Assembly: GCA_937898715.1 (NCBI GenBank)
Contig: CALEKA010000009.1
Span: 1-39,852 of the forward strand
Source of the DNA: an uncultured Prevotella sp.
GTDB taxonomy: Bacteria > Bacteroidota > Bacteroidia > Bacteroidales > Bacteroidaceae
DNA: 39,852 nucleotides
Direction: 5' to 3'
Part shown: positions 32,704 through 39,719 of the stretch, one piece after another
Numbering within the stretch: the stretch's first letter is position 1
Layout of the letters: the number at the start of each line of letters is the position of its first letter
Translations under genes and position numbers: made by a program
The notes under the pieces: model-generated
Databases searched by the model: none
What the model was told of the DNA's origin: nothing
Seen by the model: only the letters and a program-made list of their open reading frames with translations

Positions 32704-33933
32704 ATGTCAGATAATCCACAACGAAATTCATCCACCCAAAGCGACCACACCCCCTCTCCCGTAGGGGGAGGGGGCTGGGGGGGAGGGACTTTAGTCCTTC
32801 GCGAGCTCCGTCGCCTCGCCACACAGCCCATCTACATATTCTGCATGGTGGTGGCTCCGCTCTTCTGCTACTACTTCTTCACCTCACTGATGAAGGAGGG
32901 ACTGCCCGAGAGCCTTCCTATGGGCCTCGTCGACGAAGACCACTCTACCACTACACGCAACCTGGCTCGCAATCTGGATGCTTTCCAGATGAGCGACATC
33001 GTACACGAGTATGCCAACGTGACGGAAGCGCGCAAGGCGATACAGAAGGGCGATATCTACGGATTCTACCTCATTCCTCAAGGCACCACCAAGCAAGCAC
33101 AACTGCAACGCGTGCCGACCGTTTCCTTCTACACCAACTATTCTTACCTTGTGGCAGGCTCACTGCTCTATCGCGACATGCGCATGATGTCCGAACTTGC
33201 CTCAGGAGCTGCCACGCGCACGGTGCTTTATGCCAAGGGGGCTACCGAAGGACAAGCCATGGCTTACCTCCAGCCCATCGTCATCGACATGCACGCCACG
33301 AACAATCCTTGGCTCAACTACAGCATCTACCTCTCCAACATCATCATACCGGGCATGCTGGGTATCTTCATCTTCATGACCACAGTGTACAGCCTCGGAT
33401 CGGAACTCAAGTTTGGCACAGCCGACGACCTCATGCATCAAGCCAACGATTCCATCATAGCCGCACTCGGCACAAAGCTCTTGCCCCAGACTCTTATATT
33501 CCTGCTGATGGGCAGCATCTACGTGTTGCTACTCTACGGCTATCTCCACTTCCCCTGCAACTGTGGCATACCGCGCATGTGGAGCGTTATGGCGCTCTTT
33601 GTATTGGCTTGCCAGGGACTGGGTGTGTTTATGTTTACGATGCTTCCCACGCTCCGCATGGGTCTGTCTTTTGCATCGCTTTGGGGCGTTATCTCATTTA
33701 GTATATCGGGTATGTCATTCCCCGTCATGGCAATGCATCCCATACTGCAAGGTCTCTCCTACCTATTCCCCCTGCGCCTCTATTATCTGCTCTACGTCAA
33801 CTGTGCTCTCGATGGATATCCGCTCATCAATGCTCTACCCTTCGTCACGGGCATGGTATGCTTCATGATGCTCCCCATCCCCTTCCTCGGTCGTCTTAAG
33901 AAGGTGATGAAGACGTATGCATACGAACCCTAA
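32704..33933 (+). CDS. ABC-2 type transporter permease 1 (repeat-derived N-terminus)
   Basis: 409 aa. A membrane helix (about 43-62, 'FCMVVAPLFCYYFFTSLM'), a large outer domain (about 65-210) and about five further helices near the C-terminus are the usual ABC-2 permease layout. Residues about 16-29 read 'TPSPVGGGGWGGGT' and are encoded by the right arm of the DUF559-flanking repeat (32750-32788). Family similarity begins only after this, at 'LRELRRLATQPIYIF'. No alternative start codon lies between the repeat and the first helix, so the gene seems to have acquired its start from the inserted DNA. No ATPase gene is seen next to it. Confidence 0.88.
   Translation: MSDNPQRNSSTQSDHTPSPVGGGGWGGGTLVLRELRRLATQPIYIFCMVVAPLFCYYFFTSLMKEGLPESLPMGLVDEDHSTTTRNLARNLDAFQMSDIVHEYANVTEARKAIQKGDIYGFYLIPQGTTKQAQLQRVPTVSFYTNYSYLVAGSLLYRDMRMMSELASGAATRTVLYAKGATEGQAMAYLQPIVIDMHATNNPWLNYSIYLSNIIIPGMLGIFIFMTTVYSLGSELKFGTADDLMHQANDSIIAALGTKLLPQTLIFLLMGSIYVLLLYGYLHFPCNCGIPRMWSVMALFVLACQGLGVFMFTMLPTLRMGLSFASLWGVISFSISGMSFPVMAMHPILQGLSYLFPLRLYYLLYVNCALDGYPLINALPFVTGMVCFMMLPIPFLGRLKKVMKTYAYEP
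32750..32788. repeat. Right arm of the DUF559-flanking repeat, inside a coding region
   Basis: A 27-bp core (32750-32776) perfectly complementary to 32149-32175. It lies within the permease gene in frame and encodes a Gly-rich stretch. Confidence 0.9.
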
Positions 33934-33942
33934 GTTTTTGGG

Positions 33943-34022
33943 TTAACAAGTTGACGGGTTAACGGGTTAACAGGTTAACGAGTTAACAAGTTAACGGGTT
34001 AACGGGTTAATGGGTTAACAAG
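33943..34022 (+). repeat. Ten tandem 8-bp units (TTAACRRG)
   Basis: Ten consecutive 8-bp units: TTAACAAG, TTGACGGG, TTAACGGG, TTAACAGG, TTAACGAG, TTAACAAG, TTAACGGG (twice), TTAATGGG, TTAACAAG. It fills the gap between the two permease genes. The same word builds the inverted repeat at 15570-15720. Confidence 0.9.
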
Positions 34023-34086
34023 TATGTTACCTTTTCAGTTCCGATGCTGCCCCTATAAGCCAACTATCCACTATCATTACGTTGCT

Positions 34087-35328
34087 ATGATTAAAAACAT
34101 TCGTCAGGCTCTTTCTGACTTCAACTACATATTCCGCGAGGAACTCAAGACGATTATTCGCGACAAAGGCGTGATAATCTTCTTCTTCCTTGTGCCCCTG
34201 GGCTATCCCCTACTCTACACGTTTATCTATACCAATGAAGTGGTGCGCGACGTGCCTATAGCTGTGGTCGATGATTGTCGTTCGGCTCAGAGCCGCGAAT
34301 ACCTGCGCCACCTCGACGCTACTCCCGATGTGAAGATAATCTCTTACTGCGCCAACATGGCAGAAGCTAAGGATCTTATCAAGCATCGCGATGCTTATGG
34401 CGCTGTCTACATTCCACGCGATTTTTCACTAAGGCTTGCTCGCGGTGAACAGATCTACGTGAGTGCCTTCGCCGACATGAGCGGTATGCTCTATTATAAA
34501 TGTGTGCTTACTGCCAATACCAACGTGTCGCTCGCCATGAACGCGCAGATTAAGGTGAAGCGCGGAGGCGGCACTACAGCACAACAGGATCAAGTGGCTG
34601 AGCACCCCATCAAGTACGAAGAGGTGTCGCTCTACAATCCGCAAAACGGCTTTGCCACATTCCTCATCCCAGCCGTACTCATCCTCATCATTCAGCAGAC
34701 GTTGCTCTTGGGTGTGGGTATGGCAGCGGGCACAGCTCGTGAGCACAATAAATTTCGCAATCTTGTGCCCATCACGCGCCACCACCGCGGACTGCTACGC
34801 ATCGTGCTGAGCAAGGGGTTGGCTTACTTCATGGTCTACATTCCGCTGAGCGTATACATTCTGGGCGTTATTCCCCATCTGTTCCACCTCAACCAGATAG
34901 GCAATCCTTGGGACATTGCTTTTTTCACTCTCCCCTTCCTCATTGCCAGCGTATTATTCTCTATGACGGTCAGTGCTTTCGTGCGTCATCGCGAGATGTG
35001 CATCATGCTGATTGTCTTCACCTCTGTGCCACTGCTCTTCATATCGGGTCTTTCATGGCCAGGCAGCGCCGTACCTCCCGCATGGAAAGCTATTAGCTAC
35101 ATCTTCCCCTCAACGTTTGGTATCAACGGATTCGTTGCTATCAACAATATGGGAGCTCCGCTGGGCGATGTGCAACACGATTGGTACATGCTCTGGGTAC
35201 AAGCCGCCATCTACTTCATTACCACCTGCACGGTCTACAAAGCGAGCATCACGCGTTCGCGCCAACGCATCATCGAGGCTTGGAGCAAGCTTCGCAATAA
35301 GAGAATGAGCAATTGTAAATTGAAGTAA
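34087..35328 (+). CDS. ABC-2 type transporter permease 2
   Basis: 413 aa from ATG 34087. An upstream ATG at 34024 would add 21 residues without family similarity and overlaps the tandem repeat, so I prefer the later start ('MIKNIRQALSDFNYIFREE'). Layout: helix about 33-53, outer domain to about 205, then five or six C-terminal helices ('LIPAVLILIIQQTLLLGVGMA', 'ISYIFPSTFGINGFVAINN' region). With permease 1 it should form the membrane heterodimer through which substrate passes to HlyD and TolC. The energy source is unclear because no ATP-binding subunit is encoded nearby. Similar HlyD-permease-permease operons without an ATPase occur in other Bacteroidetes. Confidence 0.9.
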   Translation: MIKNIRQALSDFNYIFREELKTIIRDKGVIIFFFLVPLGYPLLYTFIYTNEVVRDVPIAVVDDCRSAQSREYLRHLDATPDVKIISYCANMAEAKDLIKHRDAYGAVYIPRDFSLRLARGEQIYVSAFADMSGMLYYKCVLTANTNVSLAMNAQIKVKRGGGTTAQQDQVAEHPIKYEEVSLYNPQNGFATFLIPAVLILIIQQTLLLGVGMAAGTAREHNKFRNLVPITRHHRGLLRIVLSKGLAYFMVYIPLSVYILGVIPHLFHLNQIGNPWDIAFFTLPFLIASVLFSMTVSAFVRHREMCIMLIVFTSVPLLFISGLSWPGSAVPPAWKAISYIFPSTFGINGFVAINNMGAPLGDVQHDWYMLWVQAAIYFITTCTVYKASITRSRQRIIEAWSKLRNKRMSNCKLK

Positions 35329-35400
35329 TAAGTAATAAGTAAAAAGTAATACATTCTTATAAAAGGTTTTTCGCCTACCTACACATTCATCTCACATCTT

Positions 35401-35449
35401 CATAAGAGGGATCTACCACGCACACACAAGCGGGTAGATTCCTCTTATG
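35401..35449 (+). terminator. Hairpin after the efflux operon
   Basis: A 17-bp stem (16 pairs match) CATAAGAGGGATCTACC with its complement and a 15-nt loop, 73 bp after the stop codon. A T-rich end comes only with the adjacent 61-bp repeat. The two may act as a joint terminator. Confidence 0.65.
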
Positions 35450-35455
35450 CTTTAC

Positions 35456-35516
35456 AAAAAACGTGCAAGCCGAATGCCATCAAGCTTGCTTGAATGGCTG
35501 AAGCGCAGCCGTTTTT
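35456..35516 (+). repeat. 61-bp structured repeat, copy 2
   Basis: Inverted partner of 4220-4280 (56 of 61 matches). On the plus strand GGCTG-AAGCG-CAGCC-GTTTTT is a good terminator hairpin for the efflux operon. The upstream arm CAAGC-TT-GCTTG/GCCAT-ATGGC gives an alternative fold. The rest of the 35329-35689 spacer holds the hairpin at 35401 and a promoter. Confidence 0.65.
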
Positions 35517-35626
35517 ATGAAAAAAAATAAGCCACATAAGCGGAAATATTGACATTACACGTCTTTTACCATGCCACTTAGAGCGAAATCATTATTTTTA
35601 GTGAAAAATGTTTGTTTCTTATTGCC

Positions 35627-35634
35627 TATCTTTG
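35627..35634 (+). promoter_or_regulatory. -7 box (TATCTTTG) for the YfaP-like lipoprotein
   Basis: Full match to TAnnTTTG, 56 bp before the ATG at 35690. It lies inside the 5' extension of the longest reading frame, which supports the later start. Confidence 0.7.
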
Positions 35635-35689
35635 CCCACATCATACTTTTATAATCCCCAGAACTTATAACCCTTCAAATACCTTTATT

Positions 35690-36718
35690 ATGAAGAAATT
35701 CCTTTATTTCGTTTTCGCATTGGCCCTTGGCCTACAAATGCAATCGTGCTCCAACGACGACGGGAAGACTCCTGAAGTGGTTCATCCGCTCGAGGCAAAG
35801 TATTTCACCATCAAGAATGCGGTGTACAACGAGGGCAACATGCCTGAGCAAACTACCGACGAGAAGCTCTCTGGCGTATCGATGAGCGATCAAGTAATGA
35901 ATGGGGCGATGAACTACGTAACCGTAGTCACAGAACAAGACGTTAGCAAGTTCTACATCAGCATCAAGGATGTAGGCGGCTACTACGAGTATGATCCCAA
36001 GACCGACACTGACGAAGGCAACGTTGCTACCCGATCATCGACAGGCTACAACACTTACGTGATTCCTGTCATGATGAGCAACGACTACTCTGGCAAATCT
36101 ACCATCATGATCAGCGGACAACTGGAAAACGGTCAGATTACCGCCCCTGTTGAGACAGAAATCGAGCGTATAGAGACCAAGAGCGGTGCACTGGAAATCA
36201 AACTTGCCTTTAGCAACAACAAGGACATTGACCTCCATCTCTACACTCCGAGCGATGAGCACATCTACTATGGTCACCGTGGTGGAACAATACAAGTGAC
36301 AGAAGACTCCGTAGCTACCTATGGCCTTGACATCGACTCCAATGCGGGTTGCCACATTGATGGTATCAATAAGGAAAACATCTACCTGCCCACAGAGAAG
36401 GTGGAGAATGGTACTTACAAAGTTGTGGTCAACATGTACAGCAACTGCGACCGCACGATTGCCACCAATTGGTCTATCATTGCCCGCTATAAGGGTAACT
36501 TGATCACTCCCGTGACGGGTAAGAATCCTGCTTCGGGCATCTACCCGGTAGACTTCTACCGAGGTGACTTCACTGAGGTGATGACCTTCACCATCACCGA
36601 TGCGCCCAACAATCCTGCCAATGCGCTCCGTCGCTTGAAGTTCAAGTCTATTGCTCCCACCGACATGGACATCATGAAGATGGAAGAAGAATCGTTCATG
36701 CAAAACATGCGCAAATAA
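35690..36718 (+). CDS. Lipoprotein with DUF2135/YfaP-like domain
   Basis: 342 aa from ATG 35690. The lipoprotein signal ends in 'LGLQMQSC' (Cys 20) followed by 'SNDDG'. The N-terminal 130 residues show no known family. From about 165 the segment 'LAFSNNKDIDLHLYTPSDEHIYY', the later 'GLDIDSNAGC', and 'VENGTYKVVVNMYSNC' match the DUF2135/YfaP pattern, a beta-sandwich domain with an acidic Asp-x-Asp-Leu motif at its start. Such domains occur on secreted or surface proteins and may bind metal or carbohydrate, but this is not established. The start is set by the promoter at 35627 and the signal peptide. A REP-like cluster follows. Confidence 0.78.
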   Translation: MKKFLYFVFALALGLQMQSCSNDDGKTPEVVHPLEAKYFTIKNAVYNEGNMPEQTTDEKLSGVSMSDQVMNGAMNYVTVVTEQDVSKFYISIKDVGGYYEYDPKTDTDEGNVATRSSTGYNTYVIPVMMSNDYSGKSTIMISGQLENGQITAPVETEIERIETKSGALEIKLAFSNNKDIDLHLYTPSDEHIYYGHRGGTIQVTEDSVATYGLDIDSNAGCHIDGINKENIYLPTEKVENGTYKVVVNMYSNCDRTIATNWSIIARYKGNLITPVTGKNPASGIYPVDFYRGDFTEVMTFTITDAPNNPANALRRLKFKSIAPTDMDIMKMEEESFMQNMRK

Positions 36719-36753
36719 GGGGAAATATTCATCTCAATCTCTACACTTACTGT

Positions 36754-36988
36754 TCCGACGCGAGGACGCATCGCCCACACAGTGCTGAAGAAGATTTTCT
36801 GGTTTCAGAGTCAATTCAGAATCTACTGGGGGCGACGCGTCCTCGCGTCGGCGTTTCTTGTGAGCAAGATGAATTTTCTCATTTGCAACACTAATTGACG
36901 CCGACGCGAGGACGCGTCGCCCCCAGTAATTGCTGAGATTCACTATTAAATGCAGATGATGCCGACGCGAGACGCGTCGCCCACAGAA
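36754..36988. repeat. Cluster of four GACGCG REP-like elements
   Basis: Copies at 36754-36783 (+), 36825-36851 (-), 36900-36928 (+) and 36961-36988 (+). The core is CGACGCGAGGACGCGTCG with the tail CCCCCAGTA or CCACAGAAC. The first two copies form an inverted pair. The cluster fills the space between convergent genes (lipoprotein and efp), the place where REP elements usually sit. Nothing else is seen in 36719-37009. Confidence 0.85.
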
Positions 36989-37009
36989 CTATCTGAACGC
37001 GGTGTAGAC

Positions 37010-37047
37010 AAAAAAAACTTGCAGCACTCCTATAGAATGCTGCAAGT
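37010..37047 (-). terminator. Intrinsic terminator of efp
   Basis: On the minus strand a 9-bp stem CTTGCAGCA/TGCTGCAAG with an 11-nt loop is followed by TTTTTTT, 71 bp after the efp stop. Confidence 0.88.
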
Positions 37048-37117
37048 ACAATTTAAAGGATTGGACTATAAATAGTCCTATGTCAAATCATCAAAATGAA
37101 AATCCTTCTTTGATAGA

Positions 37118-37684
37118 TTAAGCCTTTACGCGGTTGAGGTAAGAACCATCGCGAGTATCAACCTCAATCATTTCGCCCTCGTTGATGAAGAGAGGCACGC
37201 GTACTTCCACGCCAGTCTCGAGAGTAGCAGGCTTTGTAGCGTTGGTAGCAGTATCGCCCTTGAGGCCCGGCTCTGTATAAGTCACCTTGAGGTGAGTCTT
37301 TACGGGCATCTCAGCGAAGAGGATAGTCTCAGTAGAAGCGTCGCTTACAACCTCGCAAACGTCGCCTTCCTTCATGAAATCTACGCCAGTGATGAGATCC
37401 TTCTCGATGATCACATCGTCCCAAGTCTCCTGGTTGAGGAAGTGATACTGATCACCCTCAGCGTAAGAGTACTGATAAGGACGGCGCTCTACGCGTACGT
37501 CTTCGAGAGCTTCGCCGATGTTGAAACGACGCTCGAGCACGCGACCTGTCACCACGTCCTTAAGTGTGGTACGCATGATGGTATTACCCTTACCGGGCTT
37601 TACGTGAAGGAAGTCAATGCAGAAGTAGAGTTTGCCATCCAAGCGGATGCAAGTACCCTTCTTGATGTCTTGTGATTTAATCAT
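37118..37684 (-). CDS. efp: Translation elongation factor P
   Basis: 188 aa, the standard EF-P length and three-domain tRNA-shaped layout (KOW-like domain about 1-62, two OB domains after it). It helps ribosomes through polyproline stretches. The loop that reaches the peptidyl-transferase centre is 'VKPGKGN' with Lys 32 at its tip, the position equal to the modified Lys 34 of the E. coli protein. The segment 'ITGVDFMKEGDVCEVV' and the C-terminal 'VDTRDGSYLNRVKA' are diagnostic ('T.dG.Y..R'). It is monocistronic, with a -7 box at 37722 and its own terminator. Confidence 0.97.
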   Translation of the reverse strand: MIKSQDIKKGTCIRLDGKLYFCIDFLHVKPGKGNTIMRTTLKDVVTGRVLERRFNIGEALEDVRVERRPYQYSYAEGDQYHFLNQETWDDVIIEKDLITGVDFMKEGDVCEVVSDASTETILFAEMPVKTHLKVTYTEPGLKGDTATNATKPATLETGVEVRVPLFINEGEMIEVDTRDGSYLNRVKA

Positions 37685-37721
37685 TGGTGTATTGTTGATT
37701 TGTTTCTTATGATTTTGACCG

Positions 37722-37729
37722 CAAAATTA
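37722..37729 (-). promoter_or_regulatory. -7 box (TAATTTTG) for efp
   Basis: Minus-strand full match to TAnnTTTG, 38 bp upstream of the efp start. Confidence 0.65.
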
Positions 37730-37796
37730 CTACTTTTTTCGATAACTTCGTTGCTTTATGCCTAACTTTTAGCACGAACGTATCAAAAAAAGAGCA

Positions 37797-37829
37797 AACA
37801 AAAAAGCAGTTGCCTTATAAGCAACTGCC
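37797..37829 (-). terminator. Terminator of the tRNA gene
   Basis: Minus-strand stem GCAGTTGC/GCAACTGC (extended by a G-C pair) with loop TTATAAG, followed by TTTTTTGTTTG. It begins 6 bp after the tRNA 3' end. Confidence 0.88.
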
Positions 37830-37834
37830 TTAAG

Positions 37835-37908
37835 TAGCGCGAGACAGGATTGAACTGTCGACCTCATGATTATGAATCATGCGCTCTAACCATCTGAGCT
37901 ATCGCGCC
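37835..37908 (-). tRNA. tRNA with anticodon CAT (Met elongator, or Ile2)
   Basis: 74 nt that fold as a full cloverleaf: acceptor GGCGCGA/TCGCGCT, D arm GCTC...GAGC, anticodon arm CATGA-TTCATAA-TCATG, 5-nt variable loop and T arm GACAG-TTCAATC-CTGTC. The discriminator is A and no CCA is encoded. The first acceptor pair is G-U. The anticodon CAT reads Met, or Ile if the C is converted to lysidine by TilS. The absence of the initiator-type C1-A72 pair and of three G-C pairs in the anticodon stem rules out tRNA-fMet. The elongator tRNA-Met reading is preferred, but Ile2 is not excluded. Confidence 0.85.
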
Positions 37909-37951
37909 ATCGTTAGCGCTTGCGAGTGTCGTTGTTTCTCGTTTGCGAGTG

Positions 37952-37959
37952 CAAAGGTA
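37952..37959 (-). promoter_or_regulatory. -7 box (TACCTTTG) for the tRNA
   Basis: Minus-strand full match to TAnnTTTG, 44 bp upstream of the tRNA 5' end. Confidence 0.65.
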
Positions 37960-38265
37960 CGACTTTTTCTTAACCTACCAAAACTTTCCATCATTTTTTT
38001 CAAAAAAAATATCTGATTGTGCGATTTTATATGGAAGTTGAAGGTGAATGAGAGAGATATTATGCCATGGGCTACGTGCGTACGCATACACGCGCGCACC
38101 ACAGACGATTTTCCATTCATTTTTCCTCACGTCCGTCACTATTCTGCTGTTGCAAACTGATTTTCAAGCTATTAGCGAGTGCAAGCACCATATCTTTGCC
38201 TACACTTTTTCCTCACTTTTGCTTGCACTTTTTCTTTTTTTTCTTGAAAAAGTTCCATGGGATGA

Positions 38266-38353
38266 GTTTTACGCTCCCCTACTATAGTTTTTACAGCACC
38301 AAGGGATAATTTTTACAGCACCGAGGGGTAATTTTTACAGCACCAAGGGATAA
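38266..38353 (+). repeat. Tandem array, 22-bp period (TTTTTACAGCACCRAGGGRTAA)
   Basis: Three 22-bp units at 38288, 38310 and 38332. They are identical except for two A/G changes in the middle unit. A degenerate 22-bp unit (GTTTTACGCTCC...) precedes them at 38266. No reading frame. The surrounding spacer 37960-38265 contains only AT-rich and alternating GCGC sequence. Confidence 0.85.
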
Positions 38354-38463
38354 TTCCACCATGATCGGAGGTATTACTAACCTAAAGCGACATAAAGCAA
38401 GAAGTGTAAGCAAGGCGTGTAAGTTCAGTGCAGGAAAAATCATGTGCTTGCACTGCATTATCT

Positions 38464-38555
38464 ATTGATTATCAAGAATATTGTAACTAGAGAGTGCAAG
38501 CAGTCAAATATTACATGCCCCAAACAGACGGAATGCGCGAGCGCACGCACACACG
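38464..38555. repeat. TTGATTATCAA palindrome plus GC-alternating block, copy 2
   Basis: ATTGATTATCAA-GAATATT followed about 50 bp later by GCGCGAGCGCACGCACACAC. Same order of parts as 13965-14057. A GAGTGCAAGC word lies between them (38492), as it does just before copy 1 (13914). Confidence 0.55.
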
Positions 38556-38563
38556 TGAGAGAG

Positions 38564-38600
38564 AAAGAAAAAGTGAACAGTTTGTTCACTCTTTTTGCTC
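38564..38600. repeat. 37-bp hairpin repeat, copy 2
   Basis: Inverted copy of 13505-13541 with one base different (36 of 37). Core GTGAACA-GTT-TGTTCAC is a perfect hairpin flanked by A- and T-rich stretches, so it could terminate transcription in either direction. Confidence 0.75.
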
Positions 38601-38708
38601 GTTTCGACGACAATGTCGACCTTTGCACCAGAGCCAACTGAAGCGAGCTTCATGGCTCTTTCACCTACTTCCTCGCTGTGCCCCACCCGAGTGGAAGCAC
38701 ATGCGTCA

Positions 38709-39494
38709 CTATATAGAGTATTCCTCCATGGGAGGATTTACAAACCTTACTTCTTTGAACGCATAAGTGCGCTGCGTGGCATTCTCGCGTTGCAATGTAA
38801 GCATACCGATAGAAGAAATGTCGAGAATGCGAGCATTGAAAGGCCCCTCTGCATCTTCATACGGATGCATGCCTTCTCGACGATAGAGATGGCGCATATA
38901 GGCTGCATGGAGCAAAGCTGAATTGCCATGCTGAAGCTGTCGATAATAGCGTTCGAATGCTTGCAGCAGACGAGCGAGCAAAGCTTCACGTTCTACTTCG
39001 TGACCCAAAATTTGCCGGAGCGAAACAGGATTGGGCGCATCGCTCAGGAAATGGGATTGGTTGACATTGAGTCCTACACCCGTAAGGGTGGTGGCGATAT
39101 AGCTGCCCTGCAAATCGTGCTCGAGGAGCATACCGCATATCTTGCGATCGTGCCAATAGATATCATTGGGCCACTTCACACTGAAGCCATCGGCATAAGA
39201 GGACAAGGCTTCGCATACGGCGAGCGCTAAGGCCTCGGACAGATAAAACTGATGATTGGCCTGCACCTCCGTGGGATGAAAGAGAAAGCCAAAGAGGAGA
39301 TTAAGCCCTGCATCGGCTTCCCACGATGTGCCACGCTGTCCGCGTCCTGCAGTCTGATAGTCGGCCGTGAGCAGTGTGAATTCTTCCTTACAATGAGCAT
39401 AGGTCTCATCGCGAAGGCGAAGCATGGTGGAGTCGGTCTGAGCGAGATGAGAATGGTGCCAATTGGATGGCAGATCAAGTGGAAAATCTGACAT
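38709..39494 (-). CDS. birA: Biotin--[acetyl-CoA carboxylase] ligase
   Basis: 261 aa. Attaches biotin to the carrier domain of acetyl-CoA carboxylase and related enzymes through biotinyl-AMP. The biotinyl-5'-AMP binding loop 'GRGQRGTSW' is near residues 49-57, the catalytic core 'KWPNDIYWHDRKICGMLLE' near 106-124, and 'TGVGLNVNQ' near 137-145. There is no N-terminal winged-helix domain, so it is a group I ligase without repressor activity. Downstream toward 37.9 kb lies repeat-rich spacer, and upstream is a REP cluster. No TAnnTTTG promoter was found in the short upstream stretch. The call is secure. Confidence 0.95.
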   Translation of the reverse strand: MSDFPLDLPSNWHHSHLAQTDSTMLRLRDETYAHCKEEFTLLTADYQTAGRGQRGTSWEADAGLNLLFGFLFHPTEVQANHQFYLSEALALAVCEALSSYADGFSVKWPNDIYWHDRKICGMLLEHDLQGSYIATTLTGVGLNVNQSHFLSDAPNPVSLRQILGHEVEREALLARLLQAFERYYRQLQHGNSALLHAAYMRHLYRREGMHPYEDAEGPFNARILDISSIGMLTLQRENATQRTYAFKEVRFVNPPMEEYSI

Positions 39495-39518
39495 GGGTAA
39501 AAGGGGATCATTGATTCT

Positions 39519-39719
39519 GTGAGCGATGCGTCTCGCGTCGGCATCAACATTTTTTCAGCCTATACCGGGGGCGACGCGTCCACGCGTCGGCATCACTATT
39601 AACAAAGGCATACGCCTTAATCTTCTCGAGATTTGCAGCACCAACGCGAAGATGCGTCGCCAGCGAAGACTGCCTAAAAGATTAGATAAAGCCGACGCGG
39701 GGACGCGTCGCCCCCAGTA
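39519..39719. repeat. Cluster of four GACGCG REP-like elements
   Basis: Copies at 39519-39545 (-), 39566-39593 (-), 39640-39662 (+, degenerate) and 39691-39719 (+). Same core and CCCCCAGTA tail as the clusters at 13.35-13.88 kb and 36.75-36.99 kb. It lies just upstream of birA. No gene is seen in 39495-39852. Confidence 0.85.
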
